A stretch of DNA of 64,000 nt from Caenorhabditis remanei (lineage: Eukaryota > Nematoda > Chromadorea > Rhabditida > Rhabditidae): assembly GCF_010183535.1 (NCBI RefSeq), contig NC_071332.1:17546001-17610000 (forward strand). The letters run 5' to 3'. A program made the translations under genes and the position numbers. This document shows positions 42,499 through 55,500 of the stretch, piece after piece (the first letter of the stretch is position 1; every line of letters starts with the position of its first letter). A model generated the notes under the pieces. It ran no database searches. It saw only the letters and a program-made list of their open reading frames with translations, and was not told the origin of the DNA.

Positions 42499-44705
42499 TT
42501 AAGCCTTAACATTAGCACAGTTCGAGTATCCCAAATCGCTGACATTGATTTCGAAATAGTTGAGATGGTCCTGAAACGAAAGTTCTCCTTTTTTTATATC
42601 AAAAAGTATTACTGTACCTTGATAGAAGTGTCTGGAATGATTTGTCCATTGGAGCAGAACTCGCTCTCATCGACATCGTCACAAATGTTGTATTTGGTCA
42701 TTTTCTCCTTGTAGAACACCTCTGCTTTGTGATGAGTGAACCCTTGCATATTCTCTTTTGGAAGATGTGGCACCGGGTCGTGAGCATGTGTCACACGGAA
42801 CTTATTGGTGACGTCACGATCGACGGCGTGTGCATAGGCGGCGTCTCCGACACGTGGCTGACCGTAGGTGACGAGTTGGAGTTTGGAGGCGTCGTACAAC
42901 TTGTTGTAAGTGATGTAGGAGGCGGCGAGAGAGGCCATGGCACCTCCGAGAGAGTGTCCTGTTACCTGTAATTTCAGATTTTTAAGTTTTTAGGCCATTC
43001 TTGGGCTCTTAAATTGCAAAAAACTGCAATTTTTGAGAAACCACTCTTTTTGAGAGCCCGTCATGTACTCAGAAATAGTCCCACAACTCCCAGATTTTAT
43101 ACACTTGAAAAGAGCAAGTCCCGGACTCCATTTTTGTAGTTGACCACTTTTTAGTACCGACCATCCCTAGGGAGATAGGGCGCCTTGAAGTTAGGTGTTT
43201 CGAAATTGTAATTTTTTTTTGAAATTTTCCAAAACTTTCCATTTTCAGAGTCTGTGACCCTGTCTGGATTAAGTAACTTGGGCTAAATTTACATTCAATA
43301 TGTAGATCAAACTTAGACATGTATTTTCGTAGTTTACCACTTTTTTGTACGAACCGTCCCTGAGGAGATACGGAGCCTAGAAAATTGGAAGGTCCAATTT
43401 TAGTCCAGTGACTTCAAACGGTCATATCTTAATGGAGATGACTTGTACGAAAAAGCGGTCAACTACAAAAATGAAGCCCTAGATTTGATCTACAAGATGA
43501 ATATAATTAATCTGTGCAAAACTCATTTCCGGGTACCGTGACCGTGTCTCGAAAAGGGCAACATTTTTTAACTTTTTGAATAAAGTAACATTTTTGGAAT
43601 TATGTATTCAAGTTGGTTAGTTTATCTGTCCATCTGTCTGTCTGTTTGTCCGAATGACAAAATTTTTGATCTCAAATAACAAAAGCTATCTCAGATGAAA
43701 GGAAAAGAATTTTCTGTTACCGGGATCACAAAATTAGGAAAAAAATTTCAAAAAACTTTTCATTTTCAGTGTCTGCCACGCTGTCGATATACAGTAACTC
43801 GATGTAAATTTGTATTGTGTACGTAGATCAAACCTAGACCTTCGTTTTTCTAGTTGACAACTTTCTTGTAGAACCCTTCCATAGGAAGTTATATTGAAGT
43901 TTGATAACATAAAGCCATATCTCTTCAGGGAAAGCTCCCACGAAAAAGTTGTCAACTACAAAAATGTAGTTCTAGATTTGATCTACATAACCATATAACT
44001 TTGATCAACAAGATACCCTGCTACACGCTCTCAAAGTACACCTGTTCGCTGCTAGACTAGAGTGTTTTCTGATTCCGATACATTTCCGATAAGAGAAGAC
44101 TAGACTCTTCCATGATTTTTGATTTTCGATCACTAACCCAAACTTGGTATCCTGGATACTTGGCAGCCAGCGCGTTGAAGTCATCCTTAAGTCCCGCATT
44201 CCAAATGTTTAAGAATCCGTCGTTGAAGTATTGGGAGACGACACCGCCGGCGGCCCATGGTGTCTGAAATTCAGGAAATAAGCCTAAGTTTTAAAATAAG
44301 CCTAAGCCTAAGCCTACGCCTAAGACTTACATGATACTCGAAGACAGTCTCGAGACCCTCCAAAATGAGTTGCACATTGTTATTGGTACCACGGAACACC
44401 ACAATAATCGCCTTGTCATTCGGACTGACTGCAGTGTATCCGAGACACTTGTCAGCTGGATTCACGTCGCAACGAGCCTCGACAACACGTCGGACGGTCG
44501 CCCCGGTGAACACCTTGTCCAGACACTTTTGTGGTTGAGTACCGTACGCGGCACCGGCGGCGAACAGAATCTGCTTACGGGCGGTCGCGTCGTTGTAGGG
44601 AATGGTGAAGACGTCACGGTTTTCTGGATGGGGGAGTGAGGATTCGGGAAGGACGAAGGCGGCGGCCAACGGCAGCAGAGCTGCAAGGAGCACGAAGGCT
44701 TGCAT
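42499..44705 (-). CDS. Secreted class 3 lipase 2, 306 aa
   Basis: Four minus-strand exons: 44331-44705, 44138-44263, 42618-42965, 42499-42570; total 307 codons. The start MQAFVLLAALLPLAAAFVLP is a clear signal peptide. Catalytic landmarks are AIIVVFRGTNNN, VTGHSLGGAMASLAA (Ser about 172), VTHAHDPVPHLP (Asp) and GFTHHKAEVFY (His). The end, LGYSNCANVKA, parallels lipase 1. Exon 2 (126 bp) is the same length as in lipase 1 and reads TPWAAGGVVSQYFNDGFLNI, so the pair arose by duplication. A polyadenylation-type AATAAA is about 10 bases past the stop. Intron 2 (about 1.2 kb) is stuffed with dispersed inverted repeats; intron 1 carries telomere-like TTAGGC units. Role: probable extracellular or lumenal triacylglycerol or phospholipid hydrolase. 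Confidence 0.92.
43000..44010. repeat. GTAGTTGAC foldback family, copies in lipase 2 intron
   Basis: Copies of a dispersed inverted repeat: one arm reads GATCTCCATTTTTGTAGTTG then ACAACTTTTTTGTACGG, the centre holds CCCTAGGGAGATAGGGCGCC, and the other arm is the complement. Here at about 43.1-43.2, 43.3-43.5 and 43.8-44.0 kb. Other copies: 40.6-40.8, 40.96-41.15, 44.86-45.25, 45.42-45.60, 48.25-48.45, 48.6-48.8, 48.98-49.2, 52.47-52.69, 55.82-56.03, 56.8-57.0 and 59.46-59.65 kb. Confidence 0.85.
44279..44326 (-). repeat. Interstitial telomere-type TTAGGC repeat in lipase 2 intron 1
   Basis: On the minus strand (the coding strand of the lipase) intron 1 reads GTAAGTCTTAGGCGTAGGCT followed by more TTAGGC units and one further copy after an AT spacer. 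TTAGGC is the nematode telomere repeat. The whole intron is only 67 bp, so most of it is telomere-like. Confidence 0.75.
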
Positions 44706-46506
44706 ACTGAAAATATACTTTCTTAAGTTTGAGATTTGAGAGTTTTTCAAAGTTTTTCAAAAAAGTTCAATTTAAAAATTCCAACATTTTCAAAAATTTG
44801 CAACATTTGAGAGCCCGTCACAACCCCATTCTTTTTTCAATAATCTAGAAATTAATATGGTTGAAAAGAGCATGTTTAGATCTCTATTTTTGTTGTTGAC
44901 CATTTTCTAATGCAGGCCGTCCCTAGGGAGATAGGGCGCCTTGAAATAAGGTACCACTCCGCGTCACTTTGCAACCTTTTAAAAACTGGACATTTTGAGA
45001 GCTTGTCATGGCCTCAAAACAAGTCGAATAGTCCTAACGTTTATATTATTAGAAAGAGCAAGTCACGAGCTCCATTTTCATGGTTGAGTACTTTTTGGCA
45101 CAGGCGGTCCCTAGGGAGATAGGGCGCTCTGAAAATAGGTCCGCGTCACGGGCGGTGCGCCTGACTTTGACGGGCAATAACTCCTCAAGGTGGGCTGATA
45201 CGGAAAAGTTGTGAACTACAAAAAAAGAGAGCAAGACTTGCTCTTTTCAACGAATGCAGAAATATTAATCTCTAAAGCCATGTGATACCATGATTGGGTT
45301 TCAAAAATGTGGAAAATTCTCAAAAAACGAATAAAATTTGTTACACATTTTTTGATTTTTTCCAAATTTTGAGAGCCTGCCACATTTGATTGTAGCGAAT
45401 TTAAATTTATTTTGTAGATCAAATCTTGATCTCCATTTTTACAGTTGGCAACTTTTTTGTTCAGGCCGTTCCTGGATAGTTACGACACTGGTGGAGCGAC
45501 GACGGCAGCTCTCTTTGTAATTTTTTTGGTAGTGTCCGTATAAAAAGTTGTTGTCAACTACAAAAATGGAGATCTAGGTTTGATCTACAAGATGAATATA
45601 AATTGTGTGTGCAAACATCATTTCCAGTTACCGTGACAGTGTATCAAAAACCGCTAATTTTCGAAAAATGTGAAAAAAAAAATCATTTTTTGGTTTGAGG
45701 CTATACTAACTTTCAATGTATATTCAAGTTTGTTTGTTTTTCTGTCCATTTATATGTCTATCTGTTTTATCCGGATGTCCTAGTTTCCAGATGACTTAGA
45801 TAGATTACAGCCACTAATTACAGGGCCAATCTCAATGTCAGATGAGAGGAAAAAATTTCCTCAAAAAATGATCTGAAGTTTTTTCACTTTGAAAACCTGG
45901 TTATCTAGAATCTCAATATAGTTGTGAATATCTAAGACTACTACAACAGACAAACACACAGATAGACAAAAATTGACGAAATGAAAAAAAAATATTCCCG
46001 AACATTTTCGGCGGCGAAAAAGTGACACGAGAGGTTGAGTGAAGTGACACTTCCCCAGCGTTAGGTACCGTCATTTATTAAATTTCCGTTTCGTTATCAC
46101 CACCTTATTCCGTTTTCGAAATTGCTGATAAGGTCGATGGAGCAGGCAAATTGTGCTCTTATCACACACTTTCGCGCCACTTTTTTCAGCTCCAAACCGG
46201 ATTATTTTCACAATTTCTTTAATTTCCTGTTTAATTTCTCTAGTGATCGTTTGATTTCCAGACTTTTCTGGAAAATCTTTCTGCAAAAAAATCAAGAAAA
46301 AATTATCGACTGATTTATGTAGGTCAAACAGGAAATAGTCAATGAAAAATGAGAAAAAGTGAAAGAGAGAAAGAGAGATCACCCGTAGTTTTTGGACTGG
46401 AACGGCAGAATTGAGGAAGAAAAAATCAGGAAAACAAAAAGGGAAAAAATGAATAACAAGACTAGAAAAATTACAATTAGGGAGGCTGGCCGGACGGCTT
46501 TTCATC
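44706..46506. other. Spacer between lipase 2 and the patched-related gene
   Basis: 1.8 kb, holding the promoter of lipase 2 (TTTTCAG two bases before its ATG region) and the 3' flank of the patched-related gene. It is largely composed of copies of the GTAGTTGAC foldback family at 44.86-45.60 kb, (CTGT)n-like runs at about 45.73 kb and AT-rich DNA. No gene found. Confidence 0.55.
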
Positions 46507-49500
46507 AACCGGATCCTCGTTCTTGTGGTATCGTTTTCAGTTCGGTTGAGTCGTCTGGAAGAGAAAAATTTGGGAAAAATTTGGTGTCGGTCTCGTTGAG
46601 TCTCGAATGATTGGTCTCGTTGAGTCTCGAGTCTTGTCACGGAGTCTCGTGCACCGGTCTCGATGAGTCTCGAGAGTTATCTAGTCTCGAGAATTGTCAC
46701 GGAGTCTCGTAGACCGGTCTCGACTACTCTAGTATAATCGTTTTCTCTTACAAACAGTCTCGCGGTCTCGTGGAGTCTCGTTGAGTCTCGTCGGGTCTAG
46801 TCTCGCACACTTATATAATCGGTCTTGTCTAGTCTCGCTGAGTCTCGTGAGGTCCGTTTCGCCGAGTCTCGCCGAGTCTCGCCGAGATTTGTCTCGTTTA
46901 GACTCGTTCTTGTCAAGGCCCATCTTATTGGCGCAAAATACAACATTTATCGAACTTTTAAACTTTTTTTTCAATTTTTCATCGAAAATATGAAAATTTT
47001 TTGAAGACTTTTCAGAATTTCTTCTAATTCTGAATGATAGTCGAAAATTTGACTTTTCCGCAAAAAAAATTCGAAAAACTCGAAAAAATTTTGAATTTTG
47101 AATTTTGGCGTCAAACTTCCAATGTTTACGAATTTTTTATTTTTTGCGAAAAAATTCAGAATTTCTTTTGATTTTGAATGGTAGTCACGTTTTTGCGAAA
47201 AAAAAATCAAAAAATTTTTCGACAATTGTTCAAAACTAGACAAAGCTCTAAAGAATTATCATTTTTGTTTTTTTTAAATCGCGAAAATTTGAAATTTGAA
47301 ATTTGGCGATAATTATTAGCACGGCACGCTGTTTACAATCGCGCTCTACCGAAATTTTTTTGTGAGATATGTCTCTTTTTCTCTGAGTCTCTCAATTTCG
47401 CACACAATTTTCTTCGGTTTCGGTAGAGCGCGGTTGTAAGAAGCGTGTCGTGCTAATATCCGGGACTTGGTCTCGCGGAGTCTCGTGAAGTTGGTCTCGT
47501 TGAGTCTCGGTCAAAGTCTCGCCTGGTCTCGCTCTCACCTTTTTTGACTAGAGCAGTCTCACTATTCGTGCTGGAAAAACTGGAAGTTTGTGATATCTCT
47601 CCAAGTTTATCCGTCTTCTTCTCCGGAGCCACATTGTCGGAAGCACCAAATAGACGGTTTAGATCACCGGACTGCAAAAAAATAATTGTTGGAAATTTTG
47701 TAGAAAGGTCTTACTGTAAGAAGGAGTGCGGGCAAGAAGATAATTCCATGGAGTATACCAAGAAGGGTAACCAAAAGTATCGTTTTCACAAATACCCAAA
47801 TCATATAACTCGTATTAAACATCAACGGGAACACACAGAGTACTGTAGAACTCGCCGCTTGGATCATCGGCCATCCGATGGATTTCAATGCGTCTGCTAG
47901 GCGCTCGTCGGTCGTCCAACTCGTCGGGTTACGGTAGTAATGATATGAGATATGGGCGGTGAAGTCGACTGAGAACCCGATTGACATCAAAGTGGTACAC
48001 ATTGTGATCGGATCCAAATTCACTTTCCAAATCGATAGCAGACCGAAGACGCCGACATTGATGGAAGCCATTGCTATGGTAGATGTCAGGATTGAGTTGA
48101 TACCGGGGATCATTAGAAGACACGCGAGATCCATTGTGATCGCTGCCCAGACCACGGTAGACATGGTTGTGCCGCCGATCGAGTCGAGTTGGTCGATGTA
48201 GAACGAGTAGCTCTGGAATGTACAGTTCAAAATTGTTGAAATTTATAATCATTGTGTAGATCATGTTTTTATCTTTAGTTTTGCAGTTGATCACTTTTTT
48301 GTACGAACACTAACTGAGGAGTTACAGAAGATTGACGCAGGTCAGGGGTTACCAGACTTTGATAGACTATAACTCCTCAGGGAGAGCTCGCACAAAAAAG
48401 TAATTAACTACAAAAATAGAGATCCAGATTTGATCTACATGATCATATAAAAATATTCGGAAAACAACTTAATTGTAGACATGCTTCTTAACTTTGACTA
48501 AATTCCGTATTTTTCAAAATTTTTTAAAATTCCATACTTTGAAGCCATGTCGTGGTGTCAGATTTCATCCAACTTCAATAAAATTATAATCATTGTGTAG
48601 ATCAAATCCAGATCTCTATGTTTGTAATTGATTGTTTTTTAGTACGGTCCCTCCCTGAATAGTTATAGCGGCTTGACGTAAGACAACCCGCGTCACCTTG
48701 TCGCAGTAGTACGGACTTCGACGGTCCATAACATCATTGTGAGGCTTCGTACAAAAAAGTGATTAACTACAAAAATAGAGATCTAGATTTGATCTACATG
48801 ATAATATAAAAATATTTAAAAAACAACTTATGTGTGTTACAGGACATGCTTCCTAACCTTGACTAAGTTCCGCATTTTTCAAAATTTTACAATTTTTTTG
48901 AAATTGTTTAACAATGCCACATTTTGAAGCAATGTTGTGGGGTCAGATTACATCCAATTTCAATAAAATTATAATCATTGTGTAGATCAAATCCAGATCT
49001 CTATTTTTGTAATTAATTGTTTTTCAGTACGGACCGTCCCTGGATAGTTATACCGCCTTGAAAGGAGACACAACCCGCGTCATCTTGTCGCAGTAGTGCG
49101 GACTTCGACGGTCCATAACTTCATTGTGAGAACTCGTATAAAAAATGTTCAACTACAAAATTGGAGATCTAGATTTGACCTACACAGTCATATAAAGTTT
49201 AGTACATTAAGATCAATATTGGCAGCGTTACACACTTTCCAAAATCATCTTTTTTTCAAAATTTCAACAAATTTTTTTTCAACTAGACACCCAAATCCCA
49301 ACAAGAACGTACCTGAAAAACAGTTACATTGAAGTGTGCATACTCATGTGCCACACCTCTCCACTGCTTCTGCAACCTCTCTCTCGTCGCCCAATTCGCG
49401 TCGTCTCCCATCGCACACGCCGTGGCGAACATGAACTTATTCACGCCCAAAATCGTTCCATTCTCCGCTTTTTTCAGCCGTAACATGTCATTCCACCGGG

Positions 49501-52500
49501 CTCCGCCTCCCTCCGTATCGTCGAGCCACTCTTGAAGAAGACCGTTGAACCCTTTGATGTTGTGGTATAAGGAGCTTTGGTAGAGGAAGGATCGGAGCCA
49601 AATCGACGTGGAATTCTTGCCCATCGAGTAGGGAAGGGTCTCGAAGCGATTGACAAGCTCTAGCACTTCATGTTGGTTTTGTTCATTGGAAAGATCAGGA
49701 GGGTTATTCACAAACACCAGTACCAATTGTCCCTCACTCCACAGAAATCTCTCATAGATCCATGCAATATTATTCAATGGGGAGTCCTTCATAATCAGAT
49801 TAGTGGTATCCATTTTTATCTCCATTGTCTTACACCCATAGTACGAAGCCGTCCAGTACCCACAAAGAATCAGAAGGAGTGTCACGCGAGTCCTCCAGTC
49901 TTTGAGGAATCTACAGTATCTGCTTACGATACCATTTGGATTCGCTGGTGGGGGATGGGCGCCGGCGCAAGATCTGATAGAGTTCTGCACGGAGAGTATT
50001 TGCTTTGGCCTCGGGGTTTCCAGATCCACTTTCTCTCTTTTTTCCTCCTTCCTCATTTTTTCCAGACGCTTCTCCTCATAGACCAGGACCGCCACAAAAA
50101 ACGTTAGCTGGTACACAAAATCCACTGCGACCGCAATACAGGTGTACAGACAGAATAGGGAAATGGCAGGGGTTGGTGTGGCGATTCCAATGGCAAAGGA
50201 AAGACAATTGGTGGCAGAGGTTACGGTAATCGAGGGACCCGCCTCCTCCATCGTCTCGGCTATCTGGTCTTCGAGACTCTCGGTTTTATCGGTTTTCCGC
50301 ATTGCGTGGATTATGATGAAGACGTCGTCACATCCGACGCCGATGATTAGGAAGGGCATGACCAGAGTGATAGAATTGAAGGGGACACCAAATAGGAATA
50401 AGAATCCGAATGTTGTCCCTGTAGCCATCAACGGGCCAGCGATTCCCAGAATCGCCATGACGACATTATGAGAGAACACGAAGTGCTCTCGACTATTCGT
50501 AGCGAATATGAAAATGACCACAGCGGCTACAGAGAAGGAGAAGAAGGGGACGCACGTGAGACCGTTGGTTCTCACTTCTCTCGCTATCATGGCATCTGAG
50601 TTGACGGTCATGTTGAGTGTCGGGTGCTCGAAGTGCTCCACGTAATCGAAGAGACTGCGTTCCCACTCGTTGATGACAGAGGAGATTTCGGGGGTTTGAC
50701 GGTCGGTGCGGAAGTAGAGAACCACTACTTTTACGCGGGAGATTCTGGAAAAATCATATTTTATTCAGAACGTTGGCCACGTCCACTAGCTATATCTTTT
50801 TGGGCGGAACATTCAGATGAGCTGATTTTTTTTTTCAAAAAATCCGCCACCTCAAAGGGGCGTGGCTAAAAAAAATTATCGTTAGAATGTGTGGAAATGT
50901 CTAGAATCATGTTTTTAGGTGCTTCAAGACATGCTGATTCCAAAAATCGCAAAAGTTTTTCACAGAAATTTTCAGAAATTAACAATATAAGACATTTCAA
51001 TTCGAAAATCAACTTTTGCAGGGCTGGGTCCCACAGGGGCTAAAATTCAGGTTGTGAGAATCTTTGAGATTTCAAAGTTACATTTTCAGGTACTTAAAGA
51101 CACGCTAATTCCGAAAAGCGTAATAGTTCTTCATTTAAACTTTCAGAAATTCGAAAATTTTCAGATCAAAAATACATTTCTGCAGGATGTCACAGCAGGC
51201 CCCACAGGAGGCGGAGCTAAAATAAAATTTGTGAGGATCTGGGATTTTCTAGAACTATTTTTTACGTACTTAAAGACTTGCTGATTTCGGAAATCACAAT
51301 AATTTTTCACAGGAAATGTTCAGAAGTTGAGATTTTCAGCTTCAGAGCGAAGTACGCGTCATTTTTCAGCATTTTCAGACCAGAACAACTGAATTTCTAG
51401 AAGTTTCTTTCAAAATGCTATTTTCAGAATCCCAAAAGTCCAAAGGTTGCCGAATATCCCTTGATGGCCGAATTTGGAAATCTAGGCCACCCCATGGTCT
51501 TATTTTCTAACAAAAAAAACTCACACATTAGTATTCGGATCAATTTTGACTCCTGCAAAGTGCTCGCCGACATAATACTCATCGTTATAGAGATGCATGG
51601 TAGGGTAGGTCAGTCGGAAGTTTGGATGAAGACGTGATGACGCGTTACGGTAGATCAAATTGAATAGCGGGATGACCTGGAAATTTATTTTTATGGTGAA
51701 AACAACAGAAAAATTGGGAATAAAAACATTTTGAGTGAAAAAAATTAGAAAATTATTTTTCCAAAATTCTAATTTTTTAAATGTTGGTCTTGCCTAGTTT
51801 TTGACACAGAAAAAATTTGAAAACTGATTGAGGAACCTGTAGAGACTTAAGACCCCTACCTGATTATCATTACACTGTCCCGAACACAAATCCGAGAACG
51901 AGCACTCCACTTTGTTCTCGCCCTTGACTCCGTTGCATGGTACGGTGAAGTTATACTGTAGGAATTCTGCAAGGGAGTCCACACCGTCTAGATAGTCACG
52001 TCGCAGCAGGTTGTCCATGTCTTTAGCGGTTATTGTTACCTGAAATATGTGAGAGATCAATTTTGGGAAGACTGTGCCACATTAGATACGAAACCTAAAA
52101 CTCGTGAATCTCGGTCAGTTTTTGACTTACAGAAATTTTGAGAACAGATTTAGAATCCTTATAAAGTTAGCTTCTAGAATATGTAAAAACAATTTTAGAT
52201 AATTGAAATATTCAGAAAGAAAACTGCTTCAAAGTAGGAGGATGCTCATGATTGCCGGCATGTCTGTCTGTGTGTGGGTCTGTAAGTCCAGATGTCGTAA
52301 CTGATAGTTTTTAAGTTTAAAGCTGATAGCAATGAATACCTGAATGCCTTTTGTTAAGTTACGCTTCCAAACAATTTGAATTTTGAAAAAAAGAGTTTGA
52401 AAACTTTTTATCTTTTTATTTTTGGAACCCTGACCACTATACCACAGTCACTTTAATTATATCAAATTTATATTTTTTGTGTAGATCACATCAAGATCTA

Positions 52501-55500
52501 TATTTTTGCAGGTAGCCATTTTTTAGTACGTGCCGTCCCCGGAAAATTATAGCGCCTTGAAGTAAAACACCGCCACTCGCCACCAGGTGTGCGGGCGCCA
52601 GACTTCGACAGGCTATAACTCCTCAGGGAGTGCCCGTACAAAAAAGTTGTCAACTACAAAAATGGAAATCTAGGTTGGATCTAAAAATAAACATAATTTT
52701 TCAAAAATTGGGTCAGAAATAATAGCAGTACACCGTAACAAGGTTGGGAAATTTTCAAACAACGTTAAAAAAAAATTTTTTGGAACACCTGTAAAACTTT
52801 TTTTGTAGCTTTTTCTGAGATTCCTACTTCCAAAGACAAAATCATAGTCAGTAGCCCCCAGAGCGTCACCGACACGCCAGCCTCCACATCTTCCGAAACA
52901 AAGTGACATACACCAAAAATCATATCGATTCTTGCCATCTTTCATCTTTTTTCCATTCGATTTCTACACGGCAACCTGCCAACTGAAGCGCTAAGAACCG
53001 TTCGTGTGTTAACCGGTCTTTTTCTCAAACATTCTCTCTTTTAAAAACCAACGAAACGTCTGGACACATCGAGTGAATCGAAATAACGAAAATCAGGGAA
53101 AGGATGTATAATGTAATAATTGGGACAGTACTTGAGAGGGAAAGTTGGGGGATGATGGTGTTGAAGATTGTGTCAAAATGTGATGGATTTTCAGATTTTC
53201 AGATAAGCTAGGGCCACCGAGGGATTTACTAACTTGGCCAAAGAAAGGCTAAAATTTTTATGATCACTGTAAAAAAAACGTTTACAGTAACCAAATTTTT
53301 TGACAGTGTAACTGCAAATGACGGACAAACCGGCAGTCAGCCAGATTAAAATCCTGTTTAAAATCAATTAAAGGAGGACTGAAGTCATATTTTTTATTTC
53401 AGATTTTGATACTTCAGAAAATTCTGAGCAACTTTCATCATTGGAGCATATGCTAAAAATCGCTCTAAATGCCCTAAATTCACGTTTTCCCGGCTGAAAT
53501 TGAGCTTTCGTGGAAGAGTTTTCCCAGTTTTTGAGTTTTTCCCCGAGAATTTTTGGCCCCGTGTAGTCCTCTCGGACAAAATTATTTCTTTTTATTTCTC
53601 GATTTCTCGTTTTCTTGCTTTTTTCAACAATTTTTTTGTTTTTTCTTCTTTTTTTACGATATAAATTGAAAAAACACGAAATTTTGTTGAAAAAAAGCAA
53701 GAAAACGAAAAATCGAGAAATTTAAATAAATAATATTGTCCGAGAGGACTACACGGGGGCAAAAAATCGCGTGGGAAAACTCTTCCACAAAAGCTCAATT
53801 TGAGCCGGGAAAACGTGAATTTAGGGTGTTTAGAGCGATTTTTAGCACATGCTCCAATGATGAAAGTTTCTTAGAATTTTCTGAAGTATCAGAATCTGAA
53901 ATAAAAAATATGACTTCAGTCCTCCTTTAATTGATTTTAAACAGGATTTTAATCTGGCTGACTGCCGGTTTGTCCGTCATTTGCAGTTACACTGTCAAAA
54001 AATTTGGTTACTGTAAACGTTTTTTTTTTACAGTGACCATAAAAATTTTAGCCTTTCTTTGGCCAAGTTAGTAAATCCCTCGGTGGCCCTAGCTTATCTG
54101 AAAATCTGAAAATCCATCACATTTTGACACAATCTTCAACACCATCATCACCAACTTTCCCTCTCAAGTCACTTTCCCTCTCGGAGTCTGAAATAAAAAA
54201 ATATAACTTCAGTCCTCCTTTAATACTTTTTTAAAAATTAGGAAATCGGTAGGGTACCGAAATGGTGGTCTAAGAATTTCCAGGTTGGGAAAAAATGTCC
54301 GAAAAATATTTTACACTGACCAACATTTTTTGGTCACTGTAATTTTTGTCATTGTAACTCCGGGCTATAACTTCCTTGGACCCGCCTGCACAAAAAAGTT
54401 GTCAACAACAACAAAAAATTCAGCACAATTTTTCTCTAATTAAACGGCACTATCTAGCTAGCAAAAAATCTGAAGATAGCGGTCCGAAGAAAGCATCTGC
54501 TTAAAAATTTGGGATTTAAAATTTTTATCAACTTCTAACTACTTCTTAAAAAAATTTTCTAAAAAAAATTTTGAGTCTCTATTTTTCTACCTTGCATAAG
54601 TATATACTGTATACTAGCTAAAAACCAGCCATCATCATCATTTAAGACTTTGAACCATATATGCAGATTAGCATCCCCCCCCCCTCTTACGCTTCACTTC
54701 AGATTAGTTCTGGTCATTTTCTCCATTCTCTGACGTCATCATCATTATAGACATACCTTCAGTACCCCATACCAAACAGTTAGTTACAGTAAGTTTCGTC
54801 ATTTTCTCTGCGTCTCTCACTATCTCCCATCCAGGAATATCGTCCAGGGCAGGACAGGTTGGACGGGGTTGTGTTGCGCAAGCCGGGATTTATCAAGTTT
54901 TTTTTTGCGCGCGGCGCAGTGCGGCGTGCGTCGCTTCAGGTAGATCATGTAATAGGCCAAAGAGTGATTGGAGGATTAGACGGGGTGGAATTTTTTTTGT
55001 CTGATTCACAAATTTATCAATTTTTGTGACTTTGGTCTAGTCAGAGATCATGAGGCAACCGGGTTTTTCGCGGTGGCTGGCGCGCCTCCGACGCGCGTAT
55101 CGAAGACATAGTCAAAGTCAACGAAGCATTGAAACCCGACTAACTGGTCTCTCCGCCGCTTTTCGTTACCATTTCATTTCGTTTTTTTTTTCGCTTTTTT
55201 TTTGACAAAAGAGATATGTGAATTGAGATGATGGTGGAGAAAACGGATCTGTTATACCGTTTCAATAGTTTTTTTGGTGATGGATTCTTGTCTTGCTAGA
55301 TGATGGTTAGGTGGCAAGTGAAATGAATGGGGTGGCCTAAGAATTTTGAAATGTGAAAAAATCACAGAAAAAAATCCAATTTTTTTTTTTTACAGTAACC
55401 AAAATTTTTTGGTCGCTGTAAGTTTTTTGTCATTGTAAGCACTAAAAACTGATTTCTTTTCTAAGAAACGAGTCTGTTTTCTGCTTGTATTTCACTGAAG

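Noticed and set aside
49670..50471. Plus-strand frames opposite PTR exon 6
   Set aside because: Shadow frames of the sterol-sensing domain exon, without homology.
54880..55100. GC-rich stretch in PTR intron 3 as a CpG island or hidden exon
   Set aside because: No open frame with PTR similarity and the flanking exons join in phase without it.
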